Shown here in pieces: positions 44,591 to 54,554 of a stretch of DNA of 64,000 nt. The stretch comes from Rhipicephalus microplus. Its lineage: Eukaryota > Arthropoda > Arachnida > Ixodida > Ixodidae. How positions within the stretch are numbered: position 1 is the first letter of the stretch; each line of letters opens with the position of its first letter. Both the position numbers and the translations under genes were made by a program. Under the pieces are notes generated by a model. The model had not been told where the DNA came from. It did not search any database and saw only the letters and a list, made by a program, of their open reading frames with translations. The DNA lies in assembly GCF_043290135.1 (NCBI RefSeq), contig NC_134707.1, forward strand, positions 72,565,008 through 72,629,007, read 5' to 3'.

Positions 44591-45906
44591 TCTATGTGTC
44601 TTCTGGTCACCCCGTAAAAGCATAATATTTTTCAGGCATGTCAGAAAATTCGGATCATTTCTAAACCTTACCAGTTCCATCTCCCTGCTTTTTCCATCCA
44701 ATTATATTAGTTTCTAACAAAAGCCAGTCAACCAATTTTGTGCAAGTTATCGGTTATAACAATAAAGTATTGTGACACTTCAATACTGTTACATGTTGGT
44801 TTTACTCCGTATCAACGTATCTGCTGTTCACTGTTTTAAAATGAAGTAACTAGGTACGTACCAAACACAAAATTACAATGTGGGCGTGGTAGAGGACGTG
44901 CAGAAGTGTCAATTGCAGCTGAAATTCAAATAAAATGCATCTTTAGTCTTTTTAGAAATAGATATGTCCCACCAAATGAACCTTAGTTTTCTACTGTAGT
45001 GAACAGATGCCTCACTGCTTTGCGAGGGCAATAAACCTATTCAATATTACCGCTTTACCTGATGAGCAAGTCGGGACACCTTGTTGTGACTTTTTTTCAT
45101 ACAATATTTTCTCTTTGTGAAAGAGCGTATGAATGTGCAATTTCTGGGGCTTTTTTACTGTTATTCATTTGCGGTTTTTTGACTACCAATTGCACAACAC
45201 AAACATCATTTAACGACACTTACAAAGTGGCGCCAAAGATAGCGTCCCCAACTGTTGGTAGTCTCTATTGTTAGACTCAATACATTTAGATAGCGAGTTC
45301 GTCAAACGAGCACCTCGTGACCTGCATGATGGTACGACAACACTGAATATACAATGTGGCATCATCTGATTCTGCTACAGGAGTAACCCATGGTGGCCCC
45401 TGTAATATCTGAAAAGCTGTTATTGGACGTATTGAAGACTGATCACCCCACAGTCAACCCGCCCAGAACACTCCTCGATTTCACGTTAGCAACCCCCTCA
45501 TTCCTAAAAAAGCTACTATTTACGAATGTATTTCTGCAAGAAAAACAGGTTCCGTGCCTTTTCAATACTTCGTTTTCACCTACAGCCTCTGCAGACAGCT
45601 GCAACATGGTACAGACAGGTGATCAATCTCTGACTTTGCAGCTTTTCCACTATGCAATCTGTACAAGTCACATAAATGTGTCAGCTCTGCGCAAACCATA
45701 TATAAAAACTGTATGTGCTGGTGGGCTATACAATGCGTCCACGTTAAACTAATGAGGAATTAACTACGTTGTGTGTGTGTATCAGACATACATTATGCCC
45801 GTTTTTTGAAGAACGGAAGCGCATTAGTACAGTATTTCATCTTGTGATTTAGTGAGTATACTCTGTAGAAATAATCGCGTATCAATGGAAACATAGAAAC
45901 ACTTAC
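44591..45906. other. AT-rich stretch with unassigned frames
   Basis: A 120-codon plus-strand frame at 45390-45752 follows a splice-acceptor-like 'tctgattctgctacag'. It has no recognisable domain. Downstream exons of the minus-strand candidate at 45907-46000 would have to lie here, but I could not identify one. Confidence 0.3.
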
Positions 45907-46000
45907 GCTTCTTTCCCGCGTGAACATAGGTCGAGTAAAGCGCTAAGCAAAGGAGGACCACACCCAAGAAGATCACAACGTCTTGACGGAAAACATTCAT
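45907..46000 (-). CDS. Candidate signal-peptide exon, secreted or membrane protein
   Basis: On the minus strand an ATG at 46000 opens 31 codons: MNVFRQDVVIFLGVVLLCLA, then LYSTYVHAGKK. The run VVIFLGVVLLCLALY is a good signal-peptide or anchor core, and 'VHAG' could be a cleavage site. A consensus 5' splice donor (aagaagc|gtaagtg) follows at 45906. Tick secreted peptides commonly encode the signal peptide in a short first exon of this kind. The remaining exons are not found, so the family is unknown. An in-frame upstream extension to 46030 is possible. Confidence 0.35.
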
Positions 46001-46162
46001 TGTTATTTGTTCCCTGAAAGGAAACACCACTTAGGTGTACAATGGTAAACGTCTGTGTACCTGTGCGAAAATACATCAAGTAATAAAAGTGCCCATAGCT
46101 TTCTTTTTACAAATGCTGCTTCTTTTCTTAAACTCTCTTCGCTTTTATTTTTAATTTTTACA

Positions 46163-46666
46163 GTATCTCGAGAAAGTGAGCGTATTAGACTGGTAAGGCC
46201 TTTGTTATTAAAGTGGAAAACTGCGCCGAAGTGTCCTAAAAAATCTCGGGCGCGAACAGTGAACCTAGCAAACTATCGATCCTCTGTAAAGCATGGTTCT
46301 AACTTCGCGAAAGCTTTAAGAGAAGAAATGTTGAGGCTCAGTGTATTAAAACCACAATATGTCTATGAGGAATACCTAGTGGATGGCCCTAGAAATTTCA
46401 ACATAATGTCCGTTCACGTACAGCATAACGTAAACAACAGCACCTCTAGCAACTTCCTTCCATTAAAAAGGGGCCTCCGCGACCACTATTCGATGCTGCA
46501 ACCTCTGGGGGAGCACTCAAGCATCATATCCACTACACCACTCTTGCCTTCCCCCTCCACTCACTTCACTCAACCAATGGCGCCCAGCACTCTTGGTTCA
46601 CTAAGTGCAAAGTATATAAAGTATGCCTTACATTGTATCCAAACAGCCATTTGGGCTAGTTGGTAA
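46163..46666 (+). CDS. Candidate terminal coding exon, unknown protein
   Basis: A long pyrimidine tract (cttcgcttttatttttaatt, then tttacag) forms a strong 3' splice site at about 46162. The downstream frame is open for 167 codons to the stop at 46664-46666, or 203 codons if the tract is read through from 46055. It is basic near the start (KWKTAPKCPKKSRARTVNLA) and Ser/Thr/Pro-rich later. I recognise no domain. The last codons (AIWASW) overlap the end of a Penelope-like sequence, so the present stop may be element-derived. It may also be an unrelated mobile-element ORF. Confidence 0.3.
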   Translation, partial: VSRESERIRLVRPLLLKWKTAPKCPKKSRARTVNLANYRSSVKHGSNFAKALREEMLRLSVLKPQYVYEEYLVDGPRNFNIMSVHVQHNVNNSTSSNFLPLKRGLRDHYSMLQPLGEHSSIISTTPLLPSPSTHFTQPMAPSTLGSLSAKYIKYALHCIQTAIWASW

Positions 46667-46800
46667 CGGTTTATTATGAAAGATAAAAATAGGGCACAGT
46701 ACGCATTAGGGATTGTAAGACAGAAGAACAACACAAGCACTGAAGGTTTATTGAAGATGCAACGTATATATAACGTAGAAAAAATTATGCAAAGTGCAAA
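46648..46800 (-). repeat. Penelope-like element end (minus orientation)
   Basis: The minus strand reads 'cttcaataaaccttcagtgc', 'gttgttcttctgtcttac', and ends 'accaactagcccaaatggc'. The order of blocks (ataaa, ttcagtg, ttgtgttg, accaactagccca) is the same as at 52675-52775. Confidence 0.55.
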
Positions 46801-46959
46801 TTTCGTTGCCTAAAAACAAAAAAACAGAAAAAACTCGTGCCATTACGGCTTGATCAAATTTTGATGACTTTTTGTGGAATGTTGATGGTTTCTTGGTTTT
46901 GATTTCCTACTTCAGGCGACAGAACTTGTACCAAATGACCATTTTTTGAAGTTATATAT

Positions 46960-47060
46960 GTGCTGCGCCTTCAATAAACTTTCAGTTGCGAGTGTGCGCT
47001 TGTGTGTTTCTCTCCTCCAATTTTTTTTACGTGACTGCACCCCACATCTAGTTTTTATAA
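46960..47060 (+). repeat. Penelope-like element end (plus orientation)
   Basis: It contains 'cttcaataaactttcagttg' and 'gtgtgcgcttgtgtgtttct', related to the minus-strand copy at 46648-46800. The two form an inverted pair about 150 bases apart. The AATAAA here could also serve as poly(A) signal for the frame at 46163-46666. Confidence 0.5.
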
Positions 47061-47479
47061 AGCCTTACAGATCTTACATACCTGCGAAGTACACACCTTT
47101 CGCTACATACATGTAAGCTATATAAGGCATCTAAGGTAGAAGATATCAACCTGCACATTCATATATGCCCCGCGCCCGCACACGCAAACACTTCCCCAAG
47201 AGTTATTTTTCGCGAAGTTCTTGCTTTGTTGGAGTATAGGAGGTGAACAGGAGGTTGTGGGGGATGGTGAAAACAACATTGTGTATTCTGATATAACTGG
47301 GGCTGGCTATGCAAAACAGCCAAGCTTTTACTTTCCCATCGATTGATAGTTGAAGACACATTATGTTGATTTGACGAGAGCTGTTACTATACAAGCAATC
47401 AATAATGAAGTCATTTTGGATATTCAACTATGCTTGTCTTGTTTCATTCTCACAATAGTGGTGTAATAAGTACAATGCT
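47061..47479. other. AT-rich stretch
   Basis: No gene recognised. Confidence 0.4.
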
Positions 47480-47690
47480 TGGCTACTGGCTTGAAGATCG
47501 CAATATTGATGCCCGGCCATGGAGGTCAACTTTAACACGAAATCAAAACTTCTAGAGGCGTGGGTACTTAGAGTGAAGCGTCCGTCGAAAATGACCGTAG
47601 TTATTAACTTTTCGGAGCCCTCCATAACGGTGTCTTTCGTGATGTCATAGCTTTGAGACATTGAACCAAAACAACTATTATATTTATTTG
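47480..47690 (+). mobile_element. Strongly diverged Ruka-related SINE
   Basis: 'acttttcggagccctccata' and 'acggtgtctttcgtgatgtc' (47608-47650), followed by 'ttgagacattgaacc', align block by block with the Ruka body. The 5' part ('ttctagaggcgtgggtactt') fits a related tick SINE subtype. There is no usable pol III promoter. Confidence 0.55.
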
Positions 47691-48215
47691 TACCTAGGTC
47701 TATACGGTTCCTACAAAGATCCTTTAACTTCCAGCATGCTAGTGTGGGTCGCAAGAATCAAACCAGGAGAAAACAATGATGGCGACACACCAAGCTCAAC
47801 ATGACAGCGCCTATTCATGTTCACATCTGCCGAGCTGCTTCAGAAAACATGCAGCGTGTGTTATCGCCGCTGGTCGTGATAATTTTATTTTTGTGCGCAT
47901 ATCAATGTGAAAGCAGACGTGCATGGTCCATGCACAGCCACCACGCCTCACGTTATCTCCGGCTTGACGCGAGATACTAGTCTACGTCCTGTTGTGTTGT
48001 CATTTTTCGAAGCCTGTTTTTTGTGGCGTTCTTTTCCCAAACTTTCAGGATTGTAGGTGTTTTATTTTCAAGCATATTTGAGGTGAGTACGCTTCAAAAT
48101 ACATAGTTGGTGGTATCTAACCATCGGCATCAGTCTGCCTATTCCCAGAAATCAGTGACCAGGACTTCACCTGATCACTCTCGCTTCCTTATTTTTCTCA
48201 CTTCAGTCGCTTCGC
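47691..48215. other. Unassigned stretch, possibly 5' LTR or leader of the next element
   Basis: It precedes the gag frame at 48216. No LTR partner could be matched by eye near 54050-54300. Confidence 0.3.
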
Positions 48216-48830
48216 TTGGCCTATAGCTGTATAAACTGGAGTACCACAGTCCTCACAGTCTTTCCCAAAGCTAGAGGGTCATTATCTCTCATCAGGTTTT
48301 GTTGCCATCAGCACAGCCTGCAAGGTCGTCGTTCCGCTCTCCAAGTCTCCGAGTTCCGCTCATCAAACTCAGAACATTGGTACATCACTGTGGAGCGATG
48401 GTACTGTCGTCAGTGGTTTACCTCGCAGTTTACCATGCATGACCATGTCGTAGAAGCACTTGTGTCTCATACAGCTGCGATTGTTCACGTTGTTCTGTCC
48501 CCTCCCGCCGATCATCCCCACGATCATATTAAGGAGGCGCTCTTCATGCCACTATCTACAGCGAACAAGGACTGCAGCAACCTCTTACATCAAACGAGTT
48601 TGGTGATCGTAAACCTACTAATCTACTGCTTCACAGAAAAACCTTTGCACCCGATCGCAATGGCTCAACGAACAACGCACTCTTCGAGATGTTTTTTGCA
48701 CCGCATTATGACGCAGCAGTGCATGCACATAACAGCTCCCTCACCATCAATGCTGGAATCATTGACTCAATTGGCCAACAAATTTATGGATGCTGGTTGC
48801 TCTTTTGCTAGCCAAACTTCATCACCCTAA
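48216..48830 (+). pseudogene. Mag-like gag, reading frame open
   Basis: A 204-codon open frame. From about residue 50 it reads SNSEHWYITVERWYCRQWFT and then HDHVVEALVSHTAAIVHVVL-SPPADHPHDHIKEAL. This matches the gag of Mag-type Ty3/gypsy elements ('W-F-x-x-x-E-x-x-F', 'L-P-x-x-x-A-x-x-V-x-D-x-L-L-x-P-P-x-x-x-P-Y-D-x-L-K'). Later, SMLESLTQLANKFMDAG matches the 'L-A-x-L-A-D-K-I-M-E' end. Core residues are heavily substituted although no stop has appeared. The start codon is uncertain. Confidence 0.65.
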
Positions 48831-49039
48831 AGATGCTTCGCTGAGCAACACAGAGGTGACAGTGATGTGCGTATCCTCCCTGCTAATGAAGACCTCACGC
48901 GCTAATTTGAGCACTTAACAGCTGAAATAAACGTCATCTAAACAAACCAGCCATGTTCTACATCACAAACCAGTCTAATCACTCGGGCCATCGTTCTACT
49001 AGTTCCGATGTCTTTTGCTAGAATAACCCAAGTAGACCG

Positions 49040-49800
49040 GTCATGTGCAAACAAGTGTTACCAACATTTCTCGTACGTGGGAAACGAAGGAATCAAACAT
49101 TGTTGGTGACCGCTGTTTCGGCCCCAGGTAGCTTCCTCTTTCGCATGATTTTTCGCCAAGGTCTGCAATATCGTTGAAACTGGTGCTGGAATCAGCATTC
49201 TTCCTTTTACGTTCACTGAACGATATCATCCTCCCGAATCCCCTTCTCTCAGCGTGGTCAACGGATCAACTATCCGCTTTTACAATCAAATGTCGGTGAC
49301 TCTTCACATTAGCCTCAATTGCACATTTCACTGTATGTTTGTCATCGAGAACGTGGGCCAACAAGTAATCGAAATCGACTTCTTATGTTACTACAAGCTC
49401 TTCGTCAACATCTGGCACAGCCACATCCTGAAGCATGAGACAAGCTTAGCTAGACAAGGTATTTCCTGTCATGTTTCGCTACGCATAACTCTTCAGGCAG
49501 AATTCCTATTTCCGACCATTGAACAAGTGTAACTGCCGAGGTTCTGGATGTCTTCCGGCCACCCTACTTTCAGTCGTCGCCGACCTACAGCGTTATGCAA
49601 GAAATCGTCAGAAAGGGCGCTCGTCTATTTTTCCGGGCTATTCACTTCGCACCAGATTGTCTCGCTATCGACTTTGCCAAAGCCTATCAGTACATCTCCG
49701 TCAGACTCACAGACAATCTGCAGACCACCATTATAACATCCTCTACTCTGTTCTAGTATCTGCACATGTCATTTGGTATAACTTGCCTTAAACTTTTCGA
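49040..49800 (+). pseudogene. Mag-like protease and RT fragments
   Basis: Several frames contribute. SFLFRMIFRQG near 49130-49160 and later hydrophobic blocks stand where the protease should be. Near 49600-49770, RKGARLFFRAIHFAPDCLAI and DFAKAYQYISVRLTDNLQTT correspond to the RT stretch 'F-S-K-I-D-L-x-x-A-Y-H-Q-I-P-V' and its continuation. Only part of the RT is left and the catalytic motifs are not readable. Confidence 0.55.
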
Positions 49801-50199
49801 TATTCCGTCGACCAGGTGTTACGTGCCTTGACATGCTGCTTTGTCTATTAAAACTACTTACCCATCTTCAGTACTTCTAAATCTCTATTGAAGCTGAAAA
49901 GCTCCAACTACATCGAGTCTACCCGGGACTAAGCGAGTTTGGTGTCGTCGTGAACGGCAGTAAAAGCGAGTTCAGGGTCAAGCGATTCGGCTTCCTCGGC
50001 TATCGTGCCAACACACGTGGCATTCATACACTTGCCACTCGTGTACACGCCACTCATGAGTGTCTTCAGCCATGCGCCATTAGCCATCTGCTTGAGTTTC
50101 TTGCCTTGTAGACTTTTATCGTGGCTTCGTGCCTCGCTTCGTCGATATACTGTAGACTCAACTAAATTCTCACGATAGTCGAAATACTGGGTACCCCGG

Positions 50200-50517
50200 G
50201 TACGCTGAAACGACACGGCTGAGCGTGTATTGATAATATATATTACAGAAGCCACTGCCAGCGCTACGCTCCTCCCTCAACCTACTTGTGATGCGCCACC
50301 ATGTGTCATGGTAGACGCATCTGACAATGCCGTCAGCACAGTCTTGCAGCAAGCCTTGCGCCAGCTCGTCAGCCCACCACTTTCTTTTTTAATAGCTTGC
50401 CTCTCGCGAGTACCACTGCAGTACCTTCGACTGAGAGATGTTCGCCATCTACTTGGCTGTGAAGCACGTTCACTATTTCCTCAAATGACGCATCTATCAA
50501 CTCTTTGATAACTCACA
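50200..50517 (+). pseudogene. Mag-like RNase H remnant
   Basis: The frame from 50230 contains CDAPPCVMVDASDNAVSTVL, the RNase H start with its first Asp, followed by 'Q-Q'. A frame shift leads to FAIYLAVKHVHYFLK and RIYQLFDN (about 50440-50510), matching 'L-A-V-Y-L-A-V-K-H-F-R-Y-F-L-E'. The reading ends at the border of the Penelope-like insertion. Confidence 0.7.
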
Positions 50518-50725
50518 GTGCAAGAAGGACGCAGACGAAGTACAGGACTACAAAAGCGATGACTCTCAACATAAGATTTCTTTAACTGCAATGCACGAAT
50601 ATACACAGAGATTAGCCCGCTTCGACAGAGCAACTACGCATGTGCAGCAGAGTCATTCACGTGATAGCACTTTTTCAGGACATGTAGAGCATCCACGTGC
50701 GTCAAAAAACAGAAACCTGATTACA
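50518..50725. repeat. Left arm of the inverted terminal repeat
   Basis: The complement of this segment aligns along its length with 52515-52735, including 'tttttgacg(c/t)(a/g)cgtggatgctctac' and 'gttgag(a/t)gtcatc/agc'. I estimate about 75-80 percent identity by eye. Confidence 0.75.
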
Positions 50726-50744
50726 CAACACACTATACTAATGT

Positions 50745-52263
50745 GATGAGTGAAGAAAACGACAACGACGGAAGTGCGGGGCAAGGCGCGTGTAATGTGC
50801 GCGTGAGTGTCAGCGAATCAGCTGATGACCTGTGGTGGCCCATAGAGGTGGCGTGCCACGATTGGGCCACGGGCGACCATCACGTGGCAGTGGGCTTCGT
50901 GGCTGGGGACGAGCCGGAGCAGCGGCAGACGGGAGACAGCGGGCCGAAGCGTCGGACGCAGGCGATCCAGGTTCCGGCCAGGGAACGCGGCCGTCCACGC
51001 TACTGCCGTCCAACTACCAGCTGGGGCGGCGTTGCCGGCACGAGTACTGCATCTCGGGGCGCGGCCTGACCTGCTGTTCTTTTCCTTGCCGAGGGTATCG
51101 CGGATCTCGGCGAGGCGTCTCCACGGTCAGCCGTTCGACACAGCGATGAACGTGGCCTGGCTAATGGTCACGGTTGCGTCGAGCATCGCGTCTCGGCGCG
51201 CGCTCTTCGCTGGACGGGCTGGCCATTCCCCGCATGGAGCATCGCGTCTCCGATGCTGGTTGACTGCTCAGTAGTCGCACCCATGCCATCAAGCTCCAGT
51301 GTCACCAGAGCGTCGCACTTCGGCAAGGGACTAGCGAGATGTTCTGCCGGGCGAGATGCGGGCGTGTGTACGGAGGACCATGGGGCCGGGCGAGGTTCAG
51401 GGTGGCCGAGGATTCAGATGCCAGGAGAGTTGCTGGCTGAATCGAGGATCGCCGAGCGGTGCCGAGCCGTATCAAACGACGCGCCAGACTCGGAAGTGGA
51501 CCGTGAGCTCACGAGCTGTGCACCCGAGGGTACCTGGCGGTGCCCTGGCCAAGAAGGAACGTGCGGAAAAGAGAGCTCGAGGGTTGAGGCCACGAAGGCA
51601 GAGGAAGCAGTGCGCCGCTCGAGAGGACGAGTTCCTGGGAGCGTTCCTGAGCCAGACGTGGACCCGTACGTGTCGGCCAGGTCAAGCTCCGGTGTGTCCG
51701 GTCGAGGTCGAGTCCGTCGGCCTGTACAAGGTCCAAGGACGGGGCCTGCTGAACGGCTCCTGCCTGGGTGCAGTGGCCGGGAGCAGGTTCGTGGGCGAGG
51801 CCTACCGGGCGTGGTCCTCGGGGGCCGTGGCCTGACGCTGGACCTTAGGAGTTGCGACCCTGACTGCTGGGTTGGCCGCGACGTCCGACTAAACGGCGCT
51901 GCACAGGGTAGCGCATCCGTGTGCCGTCAGCCGTTCCAGCCGTGCCACCTTTGCCCTCGCGCACGTCGACGACCGCATCATGTCGGGACGACGAGGACCC
52001 AAACTGTGAGGCTGCGGTTTCTGTTTGCGAGCCGAGAACTATACGCGCTGAACACTGAGTAAGCGTAGCCGCGAGCTCTCCGCATAATAGAGGTCTGACT
52101 CTCGTGCAGGTGGCGTGATGCTTGGCGTGTAGGGTTGTATATATAGTTTTATTTTCACCTGCCATTTCCTCTCTAGTGTGCAATAGAAAGCTTCTTTTGT
52201 TCGCATCAATTGATGATGTTTAATTTTTTTTCGTCCGCTATCGACAAGCATAGTGACGAACGT
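50745..52263 (+). mobile_element. GC-rich LTR-like block nested in the Penelope-like element
   Basis: About 1.5 kb, strongly GC- and CpG-rich up to about 52100, in contrast to AT-rich flanks. Open frames on both strands (the longest 269 codons, 51253-52062) have low-complexity Arg/Gly/Ser composition typical of GC-rich non-coding DNA. Near its right end are 'gttgtatatatagttttatt' (TATA-like, 52133-52152) and 'gtgcaatagaaagcttcttt' (a weak poly(A)-like site, about 52180), followed by a GT-rich part. This suggests a solo LTR read on the plus strand. No partner copy is in the window. Confidence 0.45.
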
Positions 52264-52289
52264 CCTTAACCATCACAACTAACAAAAAA

Positions 52290-52500
52290 CGAACTTGTGA
52301 AGCATCCTAAGGCACTTTAGAAATAGCCCTTCCTTTTCGCTGAAGGCAACCGCCGTATGGATTATGCACCCTTCACCTTCCCTGTCGATGAAAAAGGCCT
52401 CCATTATCTCCCTTGCGTTTTGAAGCCCACGTCTGTTGCCCTCAGCAAAAGAAAATGCAACTTCTAAAGTGCCATCATAGCATACTTCACAAGAACGCTT
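52290..52500 (-). pseudogene. Penelope-like ORF C-terminal fragment
   Basis: The minus strand reads SFAEGNRRGLQNAREIMEAF then FIDREGEGCIIHTAVAFSEK and EGLFLKC. I compare this with the 'A-R-E-x-x-E-A-x-x-I...C-V-S-x-T-S-x-x-L-x-x-x-E-x-x-F-L' end of the GIY-YIG region in tick Penelope-like proteins. The plus strand also carries an inverted repeat bounding this piece (52294-52322 with 52461-52493). Confidence 0.45.
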
Positions 52501-52514
52501 TATGTTAGCATCGC

Positions 52515-52735
52515 TTGTTGTGTGAGTAGCTTTTTTCTTGTTGTTTTTGACGTGCGTGGATGCTCTACGTGGCCCGAAAAAGTGCTATCACGTGAATGGC
52601 TATGCTGCACATGCGTCGTTGCTCTGTCGAAGTGGGCTAACCTTTATATATACTCGTGTCTTTCCTTTCATAAATCTTTAGTTGAGTGTCAGCTTTTGTG
52701 TTGCCCTATAATTTTTCTGCATTCATCTTGTGCTG
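52515..52735. repeat. Right arm of the inverted terminal repeat
   Basis: It pairs with 50518-50725. It lies between the Penelope-like coding fragment and the point where the Mag-like gypsy frames resume. Confidence 0.75.
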
Positions 52736-52849
52736 TCAGTGATCAAATATTAACTATCACCAACTAGCCCAGATTTTCACTCTTGTATCTATCAAAATAA
52801 AACAGATAATGAACCACCGACTTCTGCTCTAACATCAACCAGGAATTCT

Positions 52850-54040
52850 CGCCCGCCTCCCTAAATGACACAGCTCGCCTTCATCTCTGTATACGAAAGC
52901 GACATTCGCACGTCAGTGCGAAAGCAAACGCCACGGGCGATGCGCTTTCTCGCACAGCTATTCATGCCGCACAACACGACCGAACGAGCGTCGATTTCAC
53001 AGCCATGACTGCCACCAGATGATCAACGAGGAGCTTCAGCTGCCGCAAAAGCGTGACACATCTCTCCTCTGGTGCCTGCCTGTGACGTGTACCGTATCCC
53101 TGATACGTCCACTCAGAAACTTAGTTATCGCTGCCATTCCGTCAAGAACTCTTTAATGCTTGCATTCTTAAGCTCACCCTGGCAATCGCATCACACTGCA
53201 ACTTACCACTGCTTTTTGTGTGTGGTCGAGCTTTAAATTAGGCGTTCACCGTTGGCCACGTGTGTGTCTCAGGTGCCAACAGTCCAACGTTCCAAGGACA
53301 CTGTTACTTCTGTTGGCACGCCCTCTTCCTCGGATGGTGTCTTTAGCCACCTACACCTCGACATTATCGGTTCACTTCACCATGCAGGAACTATGGCTAC
53401 CTCTTGACCTGCATTGACCGCTTCAAATGATGGCCTGAAGCTAGGGCTCTTCAAAACACAACTGGTGAGTACCCATATCGAGCATTCGTCACACTGTGAA
53501 TTACCCGCTATGGTGTTCCTTCCACCATTACAACTGACCCATCTCACTAATTGGACTTAGAATTGTTCGTACATTTATCTCAGCTCCTCGGTGCACACCA
53601 AATGAAAACTAGCTCGGAACACTCCATCATGAACAGAATCGGCGAAAATTTTCATCGCCCACTGATGGCGTAGCGGATGGTTTTCACTTTTCTTTCACCA
53701 CAGACCGAAGGCCTTACTTTGTTATGGTTGCCATGCACACGTCTCTTCGTCGTGACTTCTTCGTAAGCAATGGGGAGCTGATATTTGGCACCGCTCTTCG
53801 ACTTCCTGGTGATTCTTTCAGTGGGCGCCAACGTTGCCTACAGACGTTTCCGACTTTGCATACTATCTACGCAATGCTTTGCGTAGCGTGGTTCCCTCCC
53901 AATCGTGAACTAAATCCTCTAGTGAACATGCCAGTGTCAACCAATGTCACTGCGCTCACTTTTCGGTGTGACATGAAGCCCTTGCAGTCCCCGTACAATT
54001 GCCCGTTCAAGGTCACCAACCGAACATATAAATACTTTCT
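52850..54040 (+). pseudogene. Mag-like integrase remnant
   Basis: INEELQLPQKRDTSLLWCLP and IRPLRNLVIAAIPSRTL precede AHPGNRITLQLTTAFCVW and CLRCQQSNV, the HHCC zinc region (about 53010-53290). SVGTPSSSDGVFSHLHLDII near 53305-53365 corresponds to 'R-F-x-H-V-H-x-D-I-V-G-P-L' with the first catalytic Asp. NGELIFGTALRLPGDSF near 53768-53820 matches the '(E)LVFGTxLRLPG' segment, and PLQSPYNCPFKV near 53980-54015 the C-terminal 'L-x-P-P-Y-x-G-P-F-x-V'. Many frame changes separate these blocks. Confidence 0.75.
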
Positions 54041-54554
54041 TCTGTTCATCAATGATATAAAATACGATTTTTGTCGACTGTCTGAAATCTGTGTACTGGA
54101 ATTCCGACACTTGTGCAACGTCACACATTACAAGCACGTCGAACCGCCGTACTTGCAGTGCGCATTTTACGGCTCAGCAGTTTGCCTCTGGATAACATTA
54201 CGTACCCACGCCTTCCCCGTGATGCTTACTAGATTGTTGGTATTTTTTCATCAAGGAGGTTGCGTTGCTTTCCGTAATCATGTTAATACATTTACATTTT
54301 TTAAAATTTTCTGCCCATTGCCACATAAATACAAAGCATCCAGGAAAACAAGAATGATGGGATAATAGGTGCCTTTATTCAGCTTGACTGGATCCCACAT
54401 CCTCTACATCATTACATGATTACATGCTCCAAGACCATGAACCATTCAGCCGTCATTACGATTTGCAGTGTAAAAACAAAACGTGCAGAAAACTTAACCA
54501 CTCGTATTAACTTTGCATTAGGCAAACTTAATTAGTCATACTCCTTTATTACTC
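54041..54554. other. End of the Mag-like element and unassigned DNA
   Basis: The frame of the integrase tail continues openly to 54365 but loses similarity; part of it may be 3' LTR. No clear LTR match to the left side was found. Confidence 0.35.

Larger units (their letters stand above)
50518..52775 (-). mobile_element. Penelope-like element with inverted terminal repeats
   Basis: Arms at about 50518-50725 and 52515-52735 are inverted copies. Long blocks match, such as 'gtggatgctctac', 'aaaaagtgctatcacgtgaa', 'tgctgcacatgcgt' and 'gttgctctgtcgaag'. The right end continues to 'accaactagcccag' at about 52768. Next to the right arm a minus-strand protein fragment resembles the end of a Penelope-like ORF. 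Penelope-like elements are known to carry LTR-like repeats in direct or inverted orientation. The middle is occupied by an unrelated GC-rich block. Confidence 0.6.
48216..54040 (+). mobile_element. Mag-like Ty3/gypsy retrotransposon, interrupted
   Basis: Gag (48216-48830), protease/RT remnants (about 49040-49800), RNase H (about 50200-50517), then an interruption at 50518-52775, then linker and integrase (about 52850-54040). The order is canonical for Ty3/gypsy. LTRs were not identified. The interruption is a Penelope-like element carrying a further GC-rich insertion. Confidence 0.75.

Noticed and set aside
45390..45752. 120-codon frame after an acceptor-like sequence
   Set aside because: Every frame directly after the acceptor stops within a few codons, and the peptide has no recognisable domain.
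51253..52062. 269-codon frame in GC-rich DNA
   Set aside because: Low-complexity Arg/Gly/Ser peptide with no domain; long frames occur on both strands here because stop codons are rare in GC-rich DNA.
50518..52735. DNA transposon suggested by long terminal inverted repeats
   Set aside because: No transposase is visible, and the coding fragment and end sequence fit a Penelope-like element with inverted LTR-like arms better.
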